Positions 42,350 through 51,739 of a DNA stretch of 64,000 nt are shown here, piece after piece. Under the pieces are notes generated by a model that was given only the letters and a program-made list of their open reading frames with translations, ran no database searches and was not told the DNA's origin. The stretch spans positions 1 through 64,000 of the forward strand of contig NZ_AQUZ01000024.1 in the NCBI RefSeq assembly GCF_000372465.1. Direction: 5' to 3'. Positions within the stretch are counted from its first letter, which is position 1. Each line of letters starts with the position of its first letter. Source of the DNA: Kribbella catacumbae DSM 19601 (lineage in GTDB: Bacteria; Actinomycetota; Actinomycetes; Propionibacteriales; Kribbellaceae). A program made the translations under genes and the position numbers.

Positions 42350-42868
42350 TCAGGTGCAGGGCGTGATGAGCGTGTTGTGGGCCTTGATCGCGTCGGAGAC
42401 GTCCGTCAGCGCGTTGGCCTCGGGCTTGTACTTGTTCGGGACGGCCAGCTCCAGATAGACCTTCCGGCCGATCGTGGTGAAGACATAGCCGTTGGTGACC
42501 TCCTGCGCGAACCAGCCGACCCCGTTCACCTCGAAGCACTGCGACTGCGCCTGCGCCATCCCCGCGGGCGGGAGGACCCCGCACGTCACCTCGATCGGCG
42601 GATCGCCGTACGCCGTGGTCAGTGCACTCGCCGGCTCGGTCTTGCGACGCTCGGCGTCAAGCACCTTGGCCGGCATCGCCTGGATCAGCGCAGTACAGGC
42701 GTCCGCGACCTCAGGCGCCGGCGATGGCACGGCAACCGCAACCGGTCCGGGACTGCAGCCGGTCAGAACAGAGGAGAGCGTGAGCAGCGTGAAGACCAGC
42801 GCGGCTCGCCGTGGCACGCGCCGGCGTCGGACAGCGGTGATCGGGATCAGATGTGGACGACGGGGCAC
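42350..42868 (-). CDS. DUF3515 lipoprotein
   Basis: Encodes 172 residues from ATG 42868. An arginine-rich start leads to ALVFTLLTLSSVLTGC, a lipobox, so it should be anchored outside the membrane. The mature part (CTALIQAMPAKVLDAERR; PPIEVTCGV; YGDP) matches DUF3515 proteins typically encoded next to ddl, Lrp-like and thiL genes. The chosen start overlaps the upstream gene by 22 nt; GTG 42817 would give a more usual signal peptide and no overlap. Function unknown. Confidence 0.8.
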   Translation of the reverse strand: MPRRPHLIPITAVRRRRVPRRAALVFTLLTLSSVLTGCSPGPVAVAVPSPAPEVADACTALIQAMPAKVLDAERRKTEPASALTTAYGDPPIEVTCGVLPPAGMAQAQSQCFEVNGVGWFAQEVTNGYVFTTIGRKVYLELAVPNKYKPEANALTDVSDAIKAHNTLITPCT

Positions 42869-43095
42869 GTCAGCGTGCGGGTGATGCCGGGGACGTTCTG
42901 CACCTTCGCCACGACCAGCTTGCCCAGTTCGTCGACGTTGCGGGCCTCCGCGCGCACGATCACGTCGTACGGGCCGGTGACGTCCTCGGCCAGGGTGACG
43001 CCCTGGACCTCGGCGATCTGCGCTGCGACGTCGGCCGCCTTGCCGACCTCGGTCTGGATCAGGATGTAGGCCTGGACCACCACGTCGTTCTCCAC
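42847..43095 (-). CDS. stand-alone Lrp/AsnC ligand-binding (RAM) domain protein
   Basis: Encodes 82 residues from GTG 43095; internal GTGs at 43083 or 43080 would give the more usual beginning VVQAYILIQTEVGKA. It is only the RAM effector domain, with no helix-turn-helix, as is normal for the copy at this locus in actinobacteria. It may bind amino acids and modulate full-length Lrp proteins, but this is inference. Divergent from thiL. Confidence 0.85.
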   Translation of the reverse strand: MENDVVVQAYILIQTEVGKAADVAAQIAEVQGVTLAEDVTGPYDVIVRAEARNVDELGKLVVAKVQNVPGITRTLTCPVVHI

Positions 43096-43154
43096 TCAGT
43101 CGTCCTCAGCTGACATCGGCCACGGTACTGCAGAGCGGCCGGGCGTACTCTTCG

Positions 43155-43181
43155 TTGCTCGGTCACCGTACCGCCTAGACT
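43155..43181 (+). promoter_or_regulatory. possible thiL promoter
   Basis: TTGCTC (43155-43160) and TAGACT (43176-43181) are 15 bases apart, shorter than ideal, about 30 bases before the thiL start. Confidence 0.35.
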
Positions 43182-43210
43182 CCGTGGAGCGATATGGGAG
43201 GTCTGTTGAC

Positions 43211-44173
43211 GTGACAGAGACGTTGGGAAGCACTGGGGAGTTCGGCTTCATCGAGGCCGTCACCAAGAGCCTTCCCCAAGGTGAGGACGTCCTGGTAGGA
43301 CCGGGCGACGACGCGGCCGTGGTGGCCGTGCCGGACGGCCGGATGGTGATCACGACCGACCTGCTGGTGGAGGGCCGGCACTTCCGCCAGGACTGGTCCT
43401 CGGCGTACGACGTGGGCCGCAAGGCCGCCGCGCAGAACCTGGCCGACATCGTCGCGATGGGCGCCCGGCCGACCTCGCTGGTGGTCGGCTTCGGCGGACC
43501 GGCGGATCTGCCGACCGCGTGGGCGATCGAGCTCACCCAAGGCATCGGCGACGAGTGCGAGCTGCTCGGCGTGAGCATCGTCGGCGGCGACACCGTGCAG
43601 TCCGACAAGATCATCGTCTCTGTCACCGCCTTCGGCTCCCTCGACGGCCGCGAGCCGGTACTGCGCTCTGGTGCGCGCCCCGGCGACGAGGTGGCCGTAG
43701 TCGGGCGGCTGGGATGGGCCGAGGCCGGCTTCACCGTGCTCAACCGGGGCTTCCGGTCGCCGCGGTCCGTCGTTGAAGCGCATCGCCGCCCCGCACCGCC
43801 GTACGCCGAGGGAGTGCGCGCGGCGCTCGGCGGAGCCTCGTCGATGTGTGACGTGAGCGACGGCCTGGTCGCCGACCTGACGCATATCGCAGTCGCCAGT
43901 GAGGTCCTGATCGACATTCGCTCGGCCGCGTTGACCATCCCGGAGCCGCTTCAGGCTGTCGCAGCCGCGACCGGCGCCGACGCGCTGGCGTTCGTTCTGA
44001 GCGGCGGCGAGGACCACGCCCTGGTCGGCACCTTCGAACCGGCCGACGTCCCCGACGGCTGGACCGTCATCGGCACAGTTGCTGTAGGCAATGAGGAGCA
44101 CCCGTCGGGCACGGTCACCGTCGACGGCGCCCCGTATACGGGCGCCACCGGCCATACCCACTTCCGGAACTAG
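43211..44173 (+). CDS. thiL: thiamine-monophosphate kinase
   Basis: Encodes 320 residues from GTG 43211 with GGGAGG about ten bases upstream; GTG 43184 would add nine residues but lacks a ribosome site. AIR-synthase-like kinase motifs are present: VGPGDDAAVVAVPDGR, TTDLLVEGRHF, NLADIVAMGARPTSL, VGGDTVQSDK and MCDVSDGLVADLTHI. It phosphorylates thiamine monophosphate to the diphosphate cofactor. thiD follows nine bases after the stop, so both thiamine enzymes share a transcript. Confidence 0.95.
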   Translation: MTETLGSTGEFGFIEAVTKSLPQGEDVLVGPGDDAAVVAVPDGRMVITTDLLVEGRHFRQDWSSAYDVGRKAAAQNLADIVAMGARPTSLVVGFGGPADLPTAWAIELTQGIGDECELLGVSIVGGDTVQSDKIIVSVTAFGSLDGREPVLRSGARPGDEVAVVGRLGWAEAGFTVLNRGFRSPRSVVEAHRRPAPPYAEGVRAALGGASSMCDVSDGLVADLTHIAVASEVLIDIRSAALTIPEPLQAVAAATGADALAFVLSGGEDHALVGTFEPADVPDGWTVIGTVAVGNEEHPSGTVTVDGAPYTGATGHTHFRN

Positions 44174-44182
44174 GAGACCTTC

Positions 44183-44998
44183 ATGACCACCGCGCCGCCC
44201 AGGGTGCTCACCATCGCCGGATCCGACTCCGGCGGCGGCGCCGGAATCCAGGCCGATCTCAAGTCGATGCTGGCCAACGGCGTGCACGGCATGAGCGTGC
44301 TGACTGCGATCACCGCGCAGAACAGCCTTGGCGTGCAGGGGGCCTGGGAGCTGCCGTCGGAGCAGGTGGTGGCGCAGTTCCGGAGTGTGGTGGACGACAT
44401 CGGGGTCGACGCGGTGAAGACCGGGATGCTGGCCTCTGCGTCGATGGTTCGGGTGGTGGCCGAGTTGCTGCGGACGCTGCCTGACGGCGTACCGGTGGTT
44501 GTCGATCCGGTATCGGTGTCGAAGCACGGCGACGCGCTGCTCGCTGAGGACGCGATGGTGGCGGTGCGAGAGGAGATCGTGCCGCTGGCGACTGTGCTCA
44601 CGCCCAATCTGACCGAGCTGGGTCCGGTGGCGGGTGTCGAGCTGCGGAGCGTGGAGGATCGTGAGCTGGCGGCGAAGGTGCTGCTGGACGCCGGCGCCTC
44701 TTGGGTACTGGTCAAGGGCGGGCACGACACTGGCCCGCTGGCTGTCGACGTGCTGCACGGGGCCGGAGTACGGCAGGAGTTCAGTGCGCCGCGGGCCGAC
44801 AACCGGCACACGCACGGCACAGGGTGCACACTGGCGAGCGCGATCGCGTCGTACCTGGCCCGCGGGTACGACGTACCGGCTGCTGTCGGTGCGGCTAAGG
44901 ACTACGTCAGTGGGGCGGTGGCTGCCGGTTTCGCGCTCGGTGGTGGGATCGGGCCGGTGGAGCATGCGTGGGAGTTCCGAAACAGGAGTGACAGGTGA
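44183..44998 (+). CDS. thiD: hydroxymethylpyrimidine kinase / phosphomethylpyrimidine kinase
   Basis: Encodes 271 residues. Family features include VLTIAGSDSGGGAGIQADLK at the start, VLTPNLTELGPVAG, VLVKGGHDTG and the anion-hole/catalytic THGTGCTLASAIA. It makes HMP diphosphate for thiamine assembly. Its end overlaps a DinB-like gene (GTGA). Confidence 0.95.
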   Translation: MTTAPPRVLTIAGSDSGGGAGIQADLKSMLANGVHGMSVLTAITAQNSLGVQGAWELPSEQVVAQFRSVVDDIGVDAVKTGMLASASMVRVVAELLRTLPDGVPVVVDPVSVSKHGDALLAEDAMVAVREEIVPLATVLTPNLTELGPVAGVELRSVEDRELAAKVLLDAGASWVLVKGGHDTGPLAVDVLHGAGVRQEFSAPRADNRHTHGTGCTLASAIASYLARGYDVPAAVGAAKDYVSGAVAAGFALGGGIGPVEHAWEFRNRSDR

Positions 44999-45651
44999 AC
45001 AAGAGCCGCCCACCGGTGGACGGACTGTGCGACGAGTGCGGCTTCAACTACGACACCGGTGACTTGCAAGGCACAGTGACGACGCTTGTGCGGCAGTCGG
45101 CCGAGTGCAGCATGGCGCTGACGAAGGCGGCCGCGGGACCGGATGCGGACGTGGTGCGGATCCGGCCCGAGCCGGAGGTGTGGTCGGCGATCGAGTACGC
45201 CTGCCACGTGCGCGATGTCCTGGAGGTGCAGCGGTTTCGGATCGCTCAGTGCCTGGCGGAGGACCGGCCGGTGTACGCGCCGATGGACCGGACCGGCCGG
45301 GTGAAGCAGGAGAAGTACGAGGACCAGGACCCGATGGAGGTGGCGGCGGCGCTGATGCGTTTCGCCCGCGAGTTCGGGGCGGCGGCTCGTGTCCTCACCC
45401 CGCCGCAGCTCGGCAAGCTCGGCCTCTACAACTACCCGGTCCGGGCGCCCCGCTCGCTCGGCTGGCTGATCCGCCACACCGCCCACGAGATCCAGCACCA
45501 CCGCCACGACATCATCAAGATCCTCGCAGTCCTCGAACCCCCGATCGTCCCGGCCCCAAAGCCAGAGCCAGCGCCCGAGTCGCCGCCCGAGGGGCTCGAG
45601 CCAGGTCCCGAGCTTGGGTCGGGTTCGGGGTTGGAGTCGGGACCGGAGTAA
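44995..45651 (+). CDS. DinB-like protein with Pro/Glu/Gly-rich tail
   Basis: Encodes 218 residues from GTG 44995. A short N-terminal CDECGF motif precedes a DinB-type helical bundle (WSAIEYACHVRDVLEVQRFR; RHTAHEIQHHRHDII), whose three histidines would bind metal. The last ~37 residues are low complexity (PAPKPEPAPESPPEG, then GPELGSGSG). Translationally coupled to thiD. Enzymatic role unknown. It ends 10 bases from a convergent ROK gene. Confidence 0.8.
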   Translation: MNKSRPPVDGLCDECGFNYDTGDLQGTVTTLVRQSAECSMALTKAAAGPDADVVRIRPEPEVWSAIEYACHVRDVLEVQRFRIAQCLAEDRPVYAPMDRTGRVKQEKYEDQDPMEVAAALMRFAREFGAAARVLTPPQLGKLGLYNYPVRAPRSLGWLIRHTAHEIQHHRHDIIKILAVLEPPIVPAPKPEPAPESPPEGLEPGPELGSGSGLESGPE

Positions 45652-45661
45652 GCGCAGCAGC

Positions 45662-46822
45662 TCAGAGGTGACTCTCGGACCAGGCGGCGAGCGCGGTAGA
45701 GCTAGTGACGTGGTCGAGTCCCAACGCAGCAGCCCCCCGAAGCGCCCCAGTCTGCTGGTGGGTCGAGTCAAGCACTGCAGGCGGCTTGGCACGGTGGAAC
45801 GTCATCAGACTCTCGCCATAGGCAGCGGCAAAGGTAGCGGAAGCCGCAGCCCGCAGTGGGATAGCAAGCCCACCAAGCGTCACCACATCGGGGTCATGCG
45901 CATTGACCAGACCAGCGATCCCACTAGCCAAAGCAGCAACCACCGCCTCGACCGCCCGCCCAACAGGCGGCTCAGACAGGCGCAGGAGCAAGCCCTCGGC
46001 ATACGCGTAAGGCTCGTCGGGCTCCGGATCGCCAAGATGCCGGGCGAGCGCACGCCCGTCCACCTCAAGGTCCCAGCACCCCTTGGCCCCACACGGGCAC
46101 GACAAGCTTCGGTCGCCGAACGGCAGATGCCCATACTCACCGCCAGCGCCAGTAGCCCCACTAGCAGGACTCCCGTCAAGGATGAGCGTCCCGCCGATCC
46201 CCACCTCGACAATGAGATGCAGCGCCGTCCCTGCCCCGGCTGCTGCACCAGTACGCGCCTCAGCAACTCCACTAAGCGTCGCGTCGTTCCCAACCAGCAG
46301 CGGCAGCCCCGTCTCGCCTACAACCGCGCTCAGATCGACAGCACTCCACCCCAGCGTCGTTGCCTGCATCAGATGGTCCCCCCGGACCGTGCCGGCCACG
46401 GCGAGACTGACCGCAAGCAACCGATCCCCGTACTCCGCCTTAGCGCCAGCAACTGCCACCCCAAGAGCAGCCAGTACTGCGTCCGGCCGGCGACTGCGGT
46501 GGCGCTTGGACCGCTGATCGAGCAGTACCCCGTCCAGTGACACCACTGCGCTTCGCCAGTCCGCCTGCCGGAGCTCCATCGCGAGTACCACCGGCCCCCG
46601 CGGATGCGGGCGCAGTACCGTCGTCGGCCGCCCGCGGCCCTGACTCGGCGCCGGCGTCTCCGTCAGCAGTTGCAGGTCGCGCAGCCGAGCGGTGACCTCC
46701 GTAGCCGAGCTGGTGCTCAGCCGCAGCTCTCGTGCCACCGCGGCCCGGGTGATGCCGGGCTGCCGGGCCACCTGGCCGAGTACGTCGGCTGCGGTCTGCC
46801 ACTGGCCACGTCTTGCCGTCAT
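45662..46822 (-). CDS. ROK-family transcriptional regulator
   Basis: Encodes 386 residues. An N-terminal winged helix (ITRAAVARELRLSTSSATEVTARLRDL) is followed by the ROK domain, with the zinc-site motif CPCGAKGCWDLEVDG and GEYGHLPFG. It is divergent from a HAD phosphatase-MFS pair, which it may control. Convergent with the DinB-like gene. Confidence 0.85.
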   Translation of the reverse strand: MTARRGQWQTAADVLGQVARQPGITRAAVARELRLSTSSATEVTARLRDLQLLTETPAPSQGRGRPTTVLRPHPRGPVVLAMELRQADWRSAVVSLDGVLLDQRSKRHRSRRPDAVLAALGVAVAGAKAEYGDRLLAVSLAVAGTVRGDHLMQATTLGWSAVDLSAVVGETGLPLLVGNDATLSGVAEARTGAAAGAGTALHLIVEVGIGGTLILDGSPASGATGAGGEYGHLPFGDRSLSCPCGAKGCWDLEVDGRALARHLGDPEPDEPYAYAEGLLLRLSEPPVGRAVEAVVAALASGIAGLVNAHDPDVVTLGGLAIPLRAAASATFAAAYGESLMTFHRAKPPAVLDSTHQQTGALRGAAALGLDHVTSSTALAAWSESHL

Positions 46823-46870
46823 GGGACCTCTCTGGCTTATGCTCGGAGTACGAGTTTAATGGAGGCGTCG

Positions 46871-47491
46871 ATGGAGTTGCGGCAACTGCGGGCCGTGTTG
46901 TTCGACATGGACGGCACCTTGGTCACCTCGGACGCGGCTGTCGAGCGCGCGTGGACGACCTGGGCATCCGAATACGGCGTCGATCCGGTGGAGGTCCTCT
47001 CCGAGGCACACGGCGCACCCGCCGAGTCGACAGTCGACCGGATGCTCCCGCAGCTCGACCTGCCCGCTCGGACCGCTGCGGCGGCTCGCCAGTTGGAACT
47101 CCAGTACGACGACCTCTCCGGCGTCTCGGCAGCTCCCGGAGCCGCCGAGGTACTCGCCGTACTCGAACAGCGTGGGCTCCCGTGGGCAGTGGTCACTAGC
47201 GCCGACCAGCGGCTCGCCAAGGTCCGGCTGGGTGCCGCAGGGATCGACACGCCTCTACTGGTGACGATCGAGGACATCACCCGCGGCAAGCCCGACCCCG
47301 AGGGCTACCTCCGCGCCGCCGAGTTGCTCGCGGTAGACCCGCAGTACTGCCTGGTCGTCGAGGATGCCGAGGTCGGGCTCCAAGCAGGCCGCGCCGCCGG
47401 CGCCCAGACCGCAGCGCTCAAAGGTCTCGAAGGCGATATTCGACTCGGTGACCTCCACCAGCTGGCCGCGCTGCTACGGACGGGGGAGTGA
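46871..47491 (+). CDS. HAD-superfamily hydrolase (beta-phosphoglucomutase-like)
   Basis: Encodes 206 residues from ATG 46871 (GGAGG five bases upstream; ATG 46859 is an alternative). HAD motif I is VLFDMDGTLVTSD, motif II AVVTSADQR, motif III the lysine in RGKPDPEGYL, and motif IV VVEDAEVGLQAG. A helical cap sits between motifs I and II. Probably a small-molecule phosphatase. Its end overlaps the MFS gene by 4 nt (GTGA). Confidence 0.87.
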   Translation: MELRQLRAVLFDMDGTLVTSDAAVERAWTTWASEYGVDPVEVLSEAHGAPAESTVDRMLPQLDLPARTAAAARQLELQYDDLSGVSAAPGAAEVLAVLEQRGLPWAVVTSADQRLAKVRLGAAGIDTPLLVTIEDITRGKPDPEGYLRAAELLAVDPQYCLVVEDAEVGLQAGRAAGAQTAALKGLEGDIRLGDLHQLAALLRTGE

Positions 47492-48609
47492 CGAGTCGGC
47501 AGGTCGAGATCCAGATCGGCGTCGCACTGGGGGCGCTGGGGTTTCTCCTGGCTGGGCTCGGCGCCTGTGTCGCCGTCCTCGCGCGGGACCTGGACCTGCC
47601 CGCCGACCGGCTCGCCTTGCTGTCATCGGCCTTCGCCGTGGGGTTGCTCATCATTGCGCTGGTCGGCCCGCTGCTGCTCAGGTCCCTGGCGATCAGCGTC
47701 GTACTGCGGATCGGATCCGTCGTCTGCGCGATGGGAGCCGTCCTGCTCGCACTCGCCCCGGGGTACGGCGTCGCGATCGCGGGGGGCCTGTTCATCGGGC
47801 TGGGCGGCGCCATGTTGGTCCTGATCGCGCCACTGCTGCTGAGTGGTCCGACGGCCGCGGCGCGGCTCACCAAGGTCAATGCTTTCGCCAGCGCGACCGG
47901 CATCCTGGCCCCACTCGCCATCGGCGCGATGGACGCCTTCGCCTCCACCGGACGGCTTGCGATGCTTGCCGCCGCGCCGCCACTCCTGGCACTGGCTGTA
48001 CTAGCTCGACCTGCCGCTGCTCTGGTGCAACCGGCGTCTGGTGGCCTGGTGGTGCTGCAGGTCGCTCGCGGCTGGGTCCGAGTGGTACTGGCTGTGGCGG
48101 TGGAGTTCTGCTTCGTGGTGTGGGCAGTGGCCAGACTCGTGGATGCGGGGTTGCCGATGGCAACGGCCGCCTTGCTGGGTAGTGCATTCCCGATCGGAAT
48201 GGCGGTGGGGCGAGGGATCGGTCCGCTGCACCTCGGTAGCTGGTCGCCGATGGTCCCGGGTGGCCTGCTGGCGATCGCCGGCACGCTTCTGGTCAGCTTG
48301 TTCGATGCACCGGTCGCGGTGACAGCCGGCCTGGTGATCGCGGGCATCGGGGTCGCGCCGCTCTATCCCGTCACCATCGCAGCCTTGGTCGCCACCCCTG
48401 GGCTCAGCCCGGCCCGACTGGCCGCGCTCGGCGCCTCGGCTTCGGGAGTGGCCATCCTGCTCGCTCCGGCCATACTTGCGGTCCTCGCAGGAGTCGTGGA
48501 CCTGCAGATCGCATTCCTGATCACGCTGCCGTTGCTGGTCGCGCTGTTCCTGGTGTCCCGCCCCTTGAGCCGTGACCGCGCGGAGCTGCCCACCCAGGTT
48601 TCAGCGTGA
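47488..48609 (+). CDS. MFS transporter (CynX/NimT-like)
   Basis: Encodes 373 residues from GTG 47488 with about twelve membrane helices (for example LGALGFLLAGLGACVAVLA and LLIIALVGPLLL). Short soluble loops and no large central loop. Substrate unknown; the coupled phosphatase and divergent ROK regulator suggest an efflux or exchange role linked to sugar phosphates. Its last nine bases overlap the convergent HAD gene. Confidence 0.8.
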   Translation: MTSRQVEIQIGVALGALGFLLAGLGACVAVLARDLDLPADRLALLSSAFAVGLLIIALVGPLLLRSLAISVVLRIGSVVCAMGAVLLALAPGYGVAIAGGLFIGLGGAMLVLIAPLLLSGPTAAARLTKVNAFASATGILAPLAIGAMDAFASTGRLAMLAAAPPLLALAVLARPAAALVQPASGGLVVLQVARGWVRVVLAVAVEFCFVVWAVARLVDAGLPMATAALLGSAFPIGMAVGRGIGPLHLGSWSPMVPGGLLAIAGTLLVSLFDAPVAVTAGLVIAGIGVAPLYPVTIAALVATPGLSPARLAALGASASGVAILLAPAILAVLAGVVDLQIAFLITLPLLVALFLVSRPLSRDRAELPTQVSA

Positions 48610-49224
48610 AGTCGTCAGCCCGTGGCGTGAGAGCAGGTCGCGCAGGGCCTCGTGGCCGTCTGCGAGGTCGTACAGCTCGGCGTTCAGGCCGACGCTGAGG
48701 GCGCCCTCGATGTTGGCCTCGTTGTCGTCGATGAAGAGCACCGACGAGGCGGGCTGGTCCACCGCGGTCAGGATGGCCCGGAAGTACGCCGGGTCGGGCT
48801 TGGCCAGCTCGAGATCGCACGAGTAGAAGGTCTGGTCGAAGAGGTCCCGATAGCGCCGCTCGTCGTGCATGATCGCTCGCCGGTAGGCGTGCTGGTTCGT
48901 GGCGAGGTGGCACCCGATCCCGCCGTCGCGCAACTCCTGGATCCAGGCGACGACGACCGGATCGGCCTCGAACGCGTGCCACAGCTGCAGCACTTCCTCC
49001 AGGGACCCGGTCGACGACCACCGCGCCAGTACTTCGGCCGCCGCCTCGGGGAAGTCGCCCTTGCCGGCGATCGACGGCCGCTCCGACACCATCAGGTCGA
49101 GCACGAACTCGTCGGCCGACTCCGCGGCCACGAAGGCGGACAGCGTGGCCCGCCAATCGACGGTCGGCCGCTGGATGACTCCATCGGCGTCGAACAGAAC
49201 GGTATCGATCCTCACTGGCGGCAT
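48601..49224 (-). CDS. HAD-superfamily hydrolase
   Basis: Encodes 207 residues. Motif I is VLFDADGVIQRP, motif II CHLATNQHAYRR, motif III lysine ELAKPDPAYFRAIL, motif IV VLFIDDNEANIEGA. The TNQ and IDDN variants place it in the YihX/acid-sugar phosphatase-like branch. Convergent overlap of nine bases with the transporter gene. Confidence 0.85.
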   Translation of the reverse strand: MPPVRIDTVLFDADGVIQRPTVDWRATLSAFVAAESADEFVLDLMVSERPSIAGKGDFPEAAAEVLARWSSTGSLEEVLQLWHAFEADPVVVAWIQELRDGGIGCHLATNQHAYRRAIMHDERRYRDLFDQTFYSCDLELAKPDPAYFRAILTAVDQPASSVLFIDDNEANIEGALSVGLNAELYDLADGHEALRDLLSRHGLTTSR

Positions 49225-49284
49225 GCCGCCATCCTGTCAGCCGTCCAGTCACCGAGACATGCGAGGGCGTCAGAGGTTGCCCCC

Positions 49285-49315
49285 TTGACCGGTTCAGTTG
49301 GTATGCGCTTACCTT
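49285..49315 (+). promoter_or_regulatory. promoter with LacI-like operator for the sugar ABC operon
   Basis: TTGACC (49285-49290) and TTACCT (49309-49314) could be -35 and -10. GGTATGCGCTTACC (49300-49313) is an inverted repeat, GGTA...TACC, overlapping the -10; CG-centred sites like this are typical of LacI-family repressors. No LacI gene is adjacent. Confidence 0.5.
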
Positions 49316-49410
49316 AGGTGCGTCTGAACATTTGTCGACAAGTTCTCGCGCAAACGAACATCCGCAGGTCCCCTCCCGGTAGCGATGCGAAGGTGTAGGT
49401 GAGGCGGTTC

Positions 49411-50685
49411 ATGGCAGTCACACGCAGGCAGTTCCTGGTGTTAGGTGCCGGGGCGATGGCCGGGCTGACCGGTTGTGGTTCACGAAGTTCGCTGGGTGGC
49501 GCCGACCAGCTCAGCATGTGGACCTGGACCGGGTCGGTCAACGACGCCCTGATCGGCGAGGCCGAGAAGGCGATCCCGGGCGGGAACGGCAAACAGCTCT
49601 CGATGACCCGGATCGGCGGCGACTACAAGACCAAGGTGCTGACCGCCCTGGCCGGCAAGTCGATGGTGCCCGACATCATCGGGATCAACGACGACGTCGC
49701 CACCTACTTCCCGAACGCCGACCAGTTCCACGACCTGCACGCGCTGGGCGCGGACAAGTTCAAGGGCGACTTCCTGGAGTGGAAGTGGAAGCTCGGCATC
49801 ACGCCGGAGAACCGGATGATGGCCTACCCGATGGACACCGGCCCGACCGCGCTCTTCTACCGCCGCGACGTCTTCGACAAGGCCGGACTGCCGACCGAGC
49901 CCCAGGACGTGGCCGCCGCCGCGCCCGACTGGGACAGCTATATCCAGCTCGGCAAGAAGCTCAAGCAGGCGGTGCCCGGCTCGGCGATCACCGACAACAT
50001 CACCTCGGTCTACCTCTACGCCCTGGCCCAGTTGCCGCAGCGCTACATGACCGCCGATGGCCGCTACATCGGCGACGGCGAGCACATCAGGAAGGCCTGG
50101 GAGCTGGCCATCCGAGTGGTCAAGGAAGGTCTGTCGGCGAACGCGCAGGAAGGCAGCACCGACGCCAACGCGGTCGTCACCAACGGCCGGCTGGTGGCCT
50201 TCATCGGCGCGGTCTGGTGGGCCCAGCTGGGACCGAAGAACGCCGCGCCCAAGACGAAGGGCCTCTGGCGGGTCACGCCGTCGCCCGGCGGCCCGGGCAA
50301 CCGGGGCGGCTCGTTCCTCGCGATCACGAAGTACTGCAAGGATCCCGAGGCCGCCTTCGCCTTCATCAGCTGGCTCGAGTCGTCGAAGAACCAGGCTCAG
50401 TCGTTCCTCGACCCCGTGCTCTTCCCGTCCACCCCGGCCAGCTACACCGACCCCCGGCTGGCGGCCCCCGACCCGTTCTTCGGCGGTCAGCGGATCGTCG
50501 ACGTCTTCGCCGAGTCCGCGAAGAAGTACCCGGGCGCCTACTTCAGCCCGTACGACTCGATCATCAACGACCCCTTGAAGGCCGAGTTGGTCAACGTGGA
50601 GATCGGCAGCAAGACCTCCGACCAGGCCTGGAAGGACGCGCAGCACCAGATCGACCGCGAACTCACCCGAGCGGGGGCGATCTGA
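49411..50685 (+). CDS. sugar ABC transporter substrate-binding lipoprotein (CUT1)
   Basis: Encodes 424 residues from ATG 49411 (GTG 49399 also possible). The start MAVTRRQFLVLGAGAMAGLTGC combines a twin-arginine-like motif with a lipobox, so export as a folded lipoprotein is possible. The mature protein has the extracellular binding-protein family 1 layout (ADQLSMWTWTGSV; MAYPMDTGPTALFYRRDVFDKAGLP). It should bind a mono- or oligosaccharide. First gene of a four-gene operon. Confidence 0.9.
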   Translation: MAVTRRQFLVLGAGAMAGLTGCGSRSSLGGADQLSMWTWTGSVNDALIGEAEKAIPGGNGKQLSMTRIGGDYKTKVLTALAGKSMVPDIIGINDDVATYFPNADQFHDLHALGADKFKGDFLEWKWKLGITPENRMMAYPMDTGPTALFYRRDVFDKAGLPTEPQDVAAAAPDWDSYIQLGKKLKQAVPGSAITDNITSVYLYALAQLPQRYMTADGRYIGDGEHIRKAWELAIRVVKEGLSANAQEGSTDANAVVTNGRLVAFIGAVWWAQLGPKNAAPKTKGLWRVTPSPGGPGNRGGSFLAITKYCKDPEAAFAFISWLESSKNQAQSFLDPVLFPSTPASYTDPRLAAPDPFFGGQRIVDVFAESAKKYPGAYFSPYDSIINDPLKAELVNVEIGSKTSDQAWKDAQHQIDRELTRAGAI

Positions 50686-50686
50686 G

Positions 50687-51739
50687 ATGGCCGTCAGCGA
50701 CGCAGTACGCAGTACCGCCGCGGTGACCACCACCAAGGACCCGGGCCCAGACAGGCCGCCGAGCAAGTTCCGCCAGGCGTTGCCGCAGTACGCCGCGGTG
50801 TCGCCGTTCTTCATCCTGTTCGCGATCTTCGGTGCCTTCCCGGTGTTCTTCTCGATCTGGCTATCGTTCCATTCCTGGGACGGGATCGGCACGATGAAGT
50901 GGGTCGGGCTGGAGCAGTACAGCTACCTGCTCACCGACCCGACGTTCTGGAAGTCGATCACGAACACCCTGATCATCTGGGTGATCTCGACCGTTCCGAT
51001 GCTGCTGCTGGCCCTGGTGATCGCGAACTCGTTGCACAACGCGACGCGGTTCCGCAGCTTCTACCGGATCGCCTACTTCATCCCGAACATCACCTCGGTG
51101 GTCGCCGTGACGATGGTGTTCGGCTCCATCTTCAGCAACAACTTCGGCCTGCTGAACGCGTTCCTGCAGTCGATCGGGCTGGACAAGATCGAGTGGCTGA
51201 GCCAGCCGTGGGGGATCAAGATCGCGATCGCCAGCATCGTCGCCTGGCGCTGGACCGGCTACAACGCGATCATCTTCCTGGCCGGCCTGCAGGCGATCTC
51301 GTCCGACATCTACGAGGCCGCCAAGATGGACGGCGCCTCGCCGTCGCAGACGTTCTGGCGGATCACCGTCCCGCTGCTGCGCCCGGTGATCCTGTTCACC
51401 GCGGTCACCTCGACGATCGGCGGCCTGCAGATCTTCACCGAGTCGCAGGTGCTGTTCGGCAGCAGCGGCGCGATCGGCGGGCCGGGTGACGGCGGGCTGA
51501 CCATCGTCTCCTACCTGTACGACAACGCCTTCGGCTCCAACCAGTTCGGGTACGGCGCCGCGATCGGCTGGGCGCTGTTCATCCTGATCGTGTTGTTCTC
51601 GATCATCAACTGGCGGCTGATCGGCGGCAACGACGACGAACGGATCACCAAACGGGCGGCGCGCCGGGTCCAGCGCAAGATCGCCGCCGAGCAGGTGGCT
51701 GCGGACAAGGCAGGAAAGGAGCACGCCGATGCGCACTGA
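50687..51739 (+). CDS. sugar ABC transporter permease (MalF/UgpA-like)
   Basis: Encodes 350 residues with a cytoplasmic N-terminal extension and six membrane helices. The EAA loop reads EAAKMDGASPSQTFWRITVPLL. A charged C-terminal tail (RAARRVQRKIAAEQVAADKA) extends beyond the usual end. Its end overlaps the next gene by 11 nt. No ATPase gene accompanies the operon; a shared MsiK-type ATPase elsewhere is the usual solution in this group. Confidence 0.9.
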   Translation: MAVSDAVRSTAAVTTTKDPGPDRPPSKFRQALPQYAAVSPFFILFAIFGAFPVFFSIWLSFHSWDGIGTMKWVGLEQYSYLLTDPTFWKSITNTLIIWVISTVPMLLLALVIANSLHNATRFRSFYRIAYFIPNITSVVAVTMVFGSIFSNNFGLLNAFLQSIGLDKIEWLSQPWGIKIAIASIVAWRWTGYNAIIFLAGLQAISSDIYEAAKMDGASPSQTFWRITVPLLRPVILFTAVTSTIGGLQIFTESQVLFGSSGAIGGPGDGGLTIVSYLYDNAFGSNQFGYGAAIGWALFILIVLFSIINWRLIGGNDDERITKRAARRVQRKIAAEQVAADKAGKEHADAH